From NCBI GenBank assembly GCA_051657165.1, contig JBOFKD010000174.1, forward strand, positions 1-39,696: a DNA stretch of 39,696 nucleotides. The letters run 5' to 3'. The position numbers were made by a program, and so were the translations under genes. Shown piece by piece: positions 35,754-39,696 of the stretch. A model generated the notes under the pieces. It searched no databases, was not told the DNA's origin, and saw nothing but the letters and a program-made list of their open reading frames with translations. The stretch's first letter is position 1, and every line of letters begins with the position of its first letter. Source of the DNA: UBA7332 sp051657165 (GTDB lineage Bacteria; Bacteroidota; Bacteroidia; Bacteroidales; UBA7332).

Positions 35754-35980
35754 TGAGATTATCCGGCTTTCAGGTGCATCTCAGTTACGCATTTAAACGA
35801 AATATGCACTTTATCAGGAAAAGTAAAACAGGGCTCACGGGAAACTATCTCCCGAGGCTTTATTTAGTTTAGTTATAGAAACAGATGGAACAGTATCGGA
35901 CCTTCAGGTTCTGAACTGAGTTTGATGATTATAGAGCGAAGCGAGGTCCTGCCAGCAATGTTGCCGGCAGGACTTTTTTA
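35754..35980 (+). ncRNA. Structured stretch after the amylase, possible 3' UTR or small RNA
   Basis: No gene is seen. The stretch shows several possible hairpins: TGAGAT/ATCTCA near its start, an inner GCAT/ATGC, CGGGA/TCCCG near 35838-35857, and GGACC/GGTTC near 35898-35912. It ends in the terminator at 35946-35979. No promoter box was found, so it may just be a long 3' UTR. Confidence 0.3.
35946..35979 (+). terminator. Terminator of the sus-like operon
   Basis: GTCCTGCCAGCAA (35946-35958) pairs with TTGCCGGCAGGAC (35961-35973) with one mismatch, followed by six T. It lies 193 bases after the amylase stop, which leaves a long 3' UTR. Confidence 0.88.
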
Positions 35981-36047
35981 TTGAAGAGTATTCACTCTGC
36001 ATTTGAAACGGAGCCTGGTTTTACGGTGCTTTATATATTTCACAGGA

Positions 36048-36113
36048 ACAAAGTATATATATCGTCCATACGAAATATATATATCATGCTTACGAAATAC
36101 ATATATCGTGGGA
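36048..36113. repeat. Three 22-bp direct repeats
   Basis: Units begin at 36048, 36070 and 36092 and share ACGAAATATATATATCGT with a few changes. The 22-base period is about two helical turns. They open the repeat-rich block that leads to the primase gene. Confidence 0.8.
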
Positions 36114-36169
36114 CAATAATAGAGGAGGAAATTAAATTAAAAGGGATGACCGCAGAACGATGAGCCTGG

Positions 36170-36226
36170 TTTGCTACCTGCAAAACTGATTTTGCTACTT
36201 GCAAATTTATGTTTGCTACCTGCAAA
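36170..36226. repeat. Three TTTGCTACCTGCAAA repeats, 21-bp period
   Basis: Copies at 36170-36184, 36191-36205 (one change) and 36212-36226 are exactly 21 bases apart. Each copy is a short hairpin (TTTGC/GCAAA). Repeats of this kind are found near VirE-type genes in Bacteroidales as far as I recall. Confidence 0.85.
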
Positions 36227-36277
36227 AAGGGAGCAGCTATGTTGTCAGAGAATTTTCGCCGGTGTTCTGAACGGAAA

Positions 36278-36394
36278 GAAGAAGTCTGAAACAATCAAAA
36301 GCAATCAATTCCGGAGAATCGTATCCGGAATATTTTTCAAACGTATTATCCTGAATTTTAATACGTTCAAACCGGTACATTCATACGGTTGAAA
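36278..36394. other. Run of three hairpins before the iterons
   Basis: TTCCGGA/TCCGGAA near 36308-36332, AACGTATTA/TAATACGTT near 36338-36368, and AACCG/CGGTT near 36369-36391. None is followed by a proper T-run, and no gene is supported here. Confidence 0.55.
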
Positions 36395-36395
36395 A

Positions 36396-36456
36396 TTCTC
36401 TTAAGAGAAAATAAAAAATCACTTAAGAGAATTTCCGGATTCTCTTAAGTGATTTT
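36396..36456. repeat. TTCTCTTAAGAGAA palindrome and 18-bp stem hairpin
   Basis: A perfect 14-base palindrome (36396-36409) is followed by a perfect 18-base stem, arms 36415-36432 and 36439-36456, with loop TTCCGG. Both use the same TTAAGAGAAT core. The second could terminate transcription in either direction but also fits a cis-acting site in the repeat block. Confidence 0.8.
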
Positions 36457-36486
36457 CAAAAACTATACACAGAGTTTTGTGTTTTG

Positions 36487-36678
36487 AATTGCAACCAATT
36501 GCAACCTTTGTGATTACACAAAACAAACACAATGATTATCAACAACTTAAATACACAAAAAGAGGTTGCAATTGAGGTTGCAATTGGTGACGATTGGTTG
36601 CAATTAAAATTCATTGATTTGCAACCCATATACTCCTGTAATACAACCGATTACATCTGGTTGCAATTGGTTGCAATT
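36487..36678. repeat. Iteron array of GGTTGCAATT, eight copies
   Basis: Forward copies lie at 36564-36573, 36576-36585, 36596-36605, 36659-36668 and 36669-36678. Reverse copies lie at 36487-36496 and 36497-36506, plus a one-base variant at 36617-36626. The array ends 19 bases from the 3' end of the primase gene. The pattern resembles the iterons of plasmid and phage origins. Confidence 0.88.
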
Positions 36679-36697
36679 GAAATAACAAAAATGTGTA

Positions 36698-38785
36698 TTA
36701 TAACTCTCTTGGTCGAAGGAGATATACACTACCCGTTTTTATCCTCCTGGAGGAGAAGCTATGTTTTTTTAATACTCTGCCGAAAGCATTTAATCCTTTA
36801 TTGCCTAATTTCAGTTTACTTTTATTGCGGATAAACAAATAGATTTCCGTAGGTGACATCCATTTTCCGTCCTTTTCTGAATCAGCAGGTTCAAAATAAT
36901 GAAGTAAAAGTTTCTCTTCAGTAGACTGGATATCAAAATCACGGTTTGCTTCAGTCGTCTTTCTGGCATGTTCCACATCAAACCAGTATTGATCTCCGCG
37001 GTGCAATGCTTCAACAGCCTGTGCATAGAGTTGCGGGTAATTAATCCATGAGTTGTTATCAATCATTCCTGTAATCTTCACACATAAATAACGGCGCGAA
37101 CCTGTAGGATCATTCAGTAAATCATCATTATTACAGGTTGCAATAAATGAACTGTAACGCCGAAGAGCCCTGCTGCTTGATTCATAGGGTTTCCGGATAT
37201 TAACGACCGGCTTCTGAACCACATGTTTCAGGAAACTCTGGTAACTTGTACTAACCGAATCAAACTCATCAATATTAATCAACACATAACGCGTAAGAGC
37301 CAGCATAGCCTCCTGTTTTTTGGCAATATCAATCGAGTCAGTATAATAATCCTGTAGTTCAGGAGGCAAAAGTCGTTTACAGAAAGTAGATTTTCCGCAT
37401 GCCTGATCACCAATGAGCAAAGGAAGCGTACTGTTGGCATGCTGCTTACTCATCTGCTTCCATCCGGCAACCATACCCAGAAACCATGTATAGAAGTTCT
37501 CAGTCCACAACTCCCGATTTTCGCAAGGAATTTTTGCTGCCAGCTGGCGAATATAATCTTTCCCGTCCCATTTAGGGAGCTCTTCCAGAAAACGGTCTAT
37601 CGGATTATATGCAGGTATCTTTGACGAATTTACGTAACGGCAGATATCACGGTCCCAAACCTTCAGCCCCTCAGACAAGGCCTCGATAGACATCGTATTG
37701 AGGACAATCTTGTCAATCGTTTCAAAAGGCGTAAAGAAGTTAACATTCGTGCGGTACTCTACTGTATTGTTCAGCGTATTACGCCGTAGTTCATAGCGCC
37801 GCTTCATGAACGAAATCATTTTCAGGGTATCGTGCTGAACTTTCGGTATGGCCGGATTATTCCCGAAATGCTTCTCCATCTCATATCCTGCTCTGAAAAT
37901 CGTTCGCACCTCATTTTCATGATCGCGCATACGTCCGTAGCGCAATACATTGTGAATCGCTTCTTCTTCTCCAATCCCCGAACCAAAGCAACCCTGCATA
38001 TACGCAACCAGGAAGTTACGACGATAAATATCAGGATCATCATGATGCTCTGCCTCCATGGCATCGAGTAATGCCGATGCGAAATAATACGAGCGTAACT
38101 CTTCCTGAGAACGAAAAAATATTCCGCTTTTCTCGTTATCGGGATTAAAATCTGATTCGAAATGCGGACGTTCCCACTGATTATCTGCTTTCGCACGGGT
38201 AGGCTGCTCAATGCAGATAGGCATCGCTGCGGCATTTACATACAGGTTGGGATCGAATGACAGACGACAGCGGACATTAAGTTTATCACTGCGTAAGGTC
38301 ACACGCGGATCAATCTGCATCTTATAATAATCCAATGCCTTCTGACAGGCGTGTGCATGAAATAATTCTGCTGTATGCAGAGAATCAGGTAAAGATCCGT
38401 CAGGAAGAGCAAAGCGTACCAGAAACTTTACGCTCAGACCGCTGCATCCGACAAATGCAAGCGCAATCTGAGGATAAGCCCGAAGCCTTTCTTTAAGCAC
38501 CTCTGCATCAGAGCGTGTAGCCAGACGATTGATTTCCAGAAGCACCAATCCGTTGTACTTCTCAAGATAATCCGCACGGTCACGTGTACGAATCGCTGCG
38601 GAAAATCCGACAAAGGGAATTTTATTACGAAAAGGGATATGAAGCCTTCCATCCGAGAAGGCACGTGTGGTCCTTAACTGCTCAATCTGCTGATTTGGAT
38701 TCTCGTTTTTCAACAGTTCTATAAGGTCCTCAAAAGCTACAGTCTTCCGGCTTTTCAGGCTGGCAGACAAGATATTCATTTTCAT
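36698..38785 (-). CDS. VirE/BT4734-type primase-helicase
   Basis: A 695-residue protein. The N-terminal part (about 1-200) resembles the BT4734-like primase-type domain (with SGLSVKFLVRF and RLSFDPNLYVNAAAMPI). A PriCT-like linker (about 230-320) follows. The VirE/VapE P-loop helicase domain (about 395-620) has Walker A G459-DQACGKS-T467 (K465), Walker B LINIDEFDS (D506, E507), and a sensor segment with FIATCNNDDLLNDPTGSRRYL. A small C-terminal domain (about 625-695) resembles a winged helix. Where the primase motif I is expected, the protein reads LLEINRL rather than an acidic D-x-D. Such proteins occur on islands and phages, where they are thought to start replication. It has its own promoter box. 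Confidence 0.9.
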   Translation of the reverse strand: MKMNILSASLKSRKTVAFEDLIELLKNENPNQQIEQLRTTRAFSDGRLHIPFRNKIPFVGFSAAIRTRDRADYLEKYNGLVLLEINRLATRSDAEVLKERLRAYPQIALAFVGCSGLSVKFLVRFALPDGSLPDSLHTAELFHAHACQKALDYYKMQIDPRVTLRSDKLNVRCRLSFDPNLYVNAAAMPICIEQPTRAKADNQWERPHFESDFNPDNEKSGIFFRSQEELRSYYFASALLDAMEAEHHDDPDIYRRNFLVAYMQGCFGSGIGEEEAIHNVLRYGRMRDHENEVRTIFRAGYEMEKHFGNNPAIPKVQHDTLKMISFMKRRYELRRNTLNNTVEYRTNVNFFTPFETIDKIVLNTMSIEALSEGLKVWDRDICRYVNSSKIPAYNPIDRFLEELPKWDGKDYIRQLAAKIPCENRELWTENFYTWFLGMVAGWKQMSKQHANSTLPLLIGDQACGKSTFCKRLLPPELQDYYTDSIDIAKKQEAMLALTRYVLINIDEFDSVSTSYQSFLKHVVQKPVVNIRKPYESSSRALRRYSSFIATCNNDDLLNDPTGSRRYLCVKITGMIDNNSWINYPQLYAQAVEALHRGDQYWFDVEHARKTTEANRDFDIQSTEEKLLLHYFEPADSEKDGKWMSPTEIYLFIRNKSKLKLGNKGLNAFGRVLKKHSFSSRRIKTGSVYLLRPREL

Positions 38786-38809
38786 GTATTGTTATTTTAG
38801 GTAATATTT

Positions 38810-38817
38810 CAAATATA
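38810..38817 (-). promoter_or_regulatory. Promoter -7 box for the primase-helicase gene
   Basis: TATATTTG on the minus strand matches TAnnTTTG and would give a leader of about 18 bases. Confidence 0.55.
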
Positions 38818-38908
38818 CAAAATATTCCATCGGAAAGCAAGCATATTCACGTAATATTCAGCAGAAAAGATTATATTTTAGATTACAGGAAACGAAGAGT
38901 TATAGTTA

Positions 38909-39326
38909 AGCGGATAAACCCGGTTTGTGAAGCATGTGTTTTGGTTAGTCACTTTACAAACAACCACCTTCGGGGTTGTGCTGTAAGGCAGGCATTAGCC
39001 ACGCTTTGAATCCTTCATCCGTTCCGATTCAGGATTCAAAACGCGGTTACAGATAAATTACACCTTCGGCGTAAAAGAATAAACAATGAACAGGAAATAT
39101 CCGGTAGAGATGATATCACACTGATTATAAGCATGAAAGAAATATGAATAAAGAAAGAGTTGTCTTTTTTATCCTGAAGGGATAATTTATCTGTAGCCGG
39201 GGCGTTGAAACAATCAAACTCCTGCGGAGGATTGTTTCAACCTCCGAAAAATAATCTTCTTTCCTCTCCACAACCCCAAAGGTGGTTATTTATAGAAAAT
39301 GATCTCACCAACTGTGTTTATCCGCT
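38909..39326. mobile_element. MITE-like 418-bp inverted-repeat element
   Basis: The outer ends, 38909-38930 and 39305-39326, are inverted repeats of 22 bases with about four mismatches (AGCGGATAAAC is exact). A second inverted pair lies inside: 38961-38980 and 39269-39288, each a small hairpin of AACC(A)CC...GGGGTT form. Between them are more hairpins: TTGAATCC/GGATTCAA, TTATCC/GGATAA and GTTGAAACAATC/GATTGTTTCAAC. No reading frame is seen. No target duplication was clear. It could be a miniature inverted-repeat element or a structured RNA gene. The rest of 38786-39430 has only promoter and terminator signals and a short GGAGCT hairpin at 39349-39363. Confidence 0.5.
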
Positions 39327-39368
39327 GGTTAATATCTACTGACAGACAGGAGCTCTTAGCTCCCTGAA

Positions 39369-39414
39369 CAAAAAAAAGGCTGTCAGAAAGAGAGAACTCT
39401 TCGTGACAGCCTTT
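39369..39414 (-). terminator. Terminator of tyrS
   Basis: AAAGGCTGTCA (39375-39385) pairs with TGACAGCCTTT (39404-39414), a perfect 11-base stem running into a T-tract on the minus strand, 17 bases after the tyrS stop. Confidence 0.9.
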
Positions 39415-39430
39415 ATATTATTTGTATTGC

Positions 39431-39696
39431 TTATTTCGCAATAATCAGGTAGTAGTTTTTCTTACCACGCTGAACAAGAATAAACTTATCATTCAACAGG
39501 TATTCAGTGTTGATCACATCATCCTGTGAAGCCAGTTTCTCTTTGTTAACAGCAACACCACCACCCTGAGTCATTTTACGCATTTCTCCTTTAGAAGGGA
39601 AGATCGCAGCATGCTCAGTTAACAGGTCGATTGCTTTTACGCCTTCTTCAATCAGAGAGCGTGAAACCTCAAACTGAGGTACACCTTCAAATACAG
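39431..39696 (-). CDS. tyrS: Tyrosyl-tRNA synthetase, C-terminal end (partial)
   Basis: Reading from the stop at 39431, 88 residues remain before the window edge. They form the S4-like tRNA-binding end of TyrS: IFPSKGEMRKMTQGGGVAVN, then LLNDKFILVQRGKKNYYLIIAK at the C-terminus, as in Bacteroidales TyrS. The catalytic Rossmann domain lies outside the window. It charges tRNA-Tyr with tyrosine. The gene is followed by a clear terminator. Confidence 0.9.
   Translation of the reverse strand, partial: VFEGVPQFEVSRSLIEEGVKAIDLLTEHAAIFPSKGEMRKMTQGGGVAVNKEKLASQDDVINTEYLLNDKFILVQRGKKNYYLIIAK

Noticed and set aside
35754..35980. Cobalamin or other known riboswitch
   Set aside because: No conserved B12 box or other recognised aptamer core was seen, and the stretch follows rather than precedes a gene.
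36040..36294. Minus-strand 84-residue frame with LQVAN-type repeats
   Set aside because: The repeated residues come directly from the 21- and 22-bp DNA repeats; there is no domain, promoter or neighbour support.
36487..36678. CRISPR array
   Set aside because: Repeat units are only 10 bases, spacers are irregular, orientation is mixed and no cas gene is present.
36532..36834. Plus-strand 100-residue frame across the iterons
   Set aside because: It is made of iteron sequence and then runs antisense into the primase gene; composition is not protein-like.

Overview
The window looks like chromosomal DNA of a member of the Bacteroidota, probably the order Bacteroidales (Dysgonomonas-like or Parabacteroides-like). 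The grounds are AT-rich DNA, SusC/SusD-type outer-membrane proteins, GldH, PorZ, a type IX secretion (T9SS) sorting domain, DUF5020, a VirE/BT4734-type primase-helicase, and many promoter boxes of the Bacteroidota form TAnnTTTG. The genus is an inference. No rRNA, tRNA or CRISPR array was seen.

Layout. 1-415: the tail of an unidentified gene with a strong terminator, then an intergenic stretch with an iteron-like ATCAGCAC array. 416-2344: a CPBP membrane protease and an acyltransferase, convergent and overlapping. 2464-5790: a metal (probably copper) module on the minus strand, with a Cys-rich HYC_CC_PP-like membrane protein, a TonB-dependent receptor and a periplasmic HMA protein. 5851-7147: a flavin-binding PPOX-family protein and a YgjP-type zinc metalloprotease. 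7148-7768: a noncoding stretch with two perfect palindromes. 7769-10511: an RluA pseudouridine synthase and a U32 protein. 10649-14833: gldH, ricT, holB and metF. 15028-19197 (mostly plus strand): an exported MsrB-MsrA fusion, umuD-umuC, a small beta-barrel protein on the minus strand, and nadD. 19198-22937 (minus): porZ, rdgB and a YitT-family protein. 23321-24016: a DUF5020 protein.

24334-35753 is a starch or maltooligosaccharide utilisation locus: a small membrane protein, a LytS-type histidine kinase and a LytTR response regulator, followed by susC-, susD- and susE-like genes and a GH13 amylase with a T9SS sorting domain. A 21-bp-phased TCGTC repeat upstream of susC fits a LytTR operator.

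35754-39430 is the least ordinary part. It holds a structured noncoding stretch with a terminator, three 22-bp direct repeats, three 21-bp-phased TTTGCTACCTGCAAA repeats, a run of hairpins, and an array of eight GGTTGCAATT iterons. These lie beside the 3' end of a 695-residue VirE/BT4734-type primase-helicase. Beyond that gene is a 418-bp, MITE-like inverted-repeat element, and the window ends inside tyrS. The repeats and primase together resemble an origin plus initiator of a cryptic replicating or mobile element. The ATCAGCAC array at the left edge has a similar symmetric design but no initiator gene inside the window.
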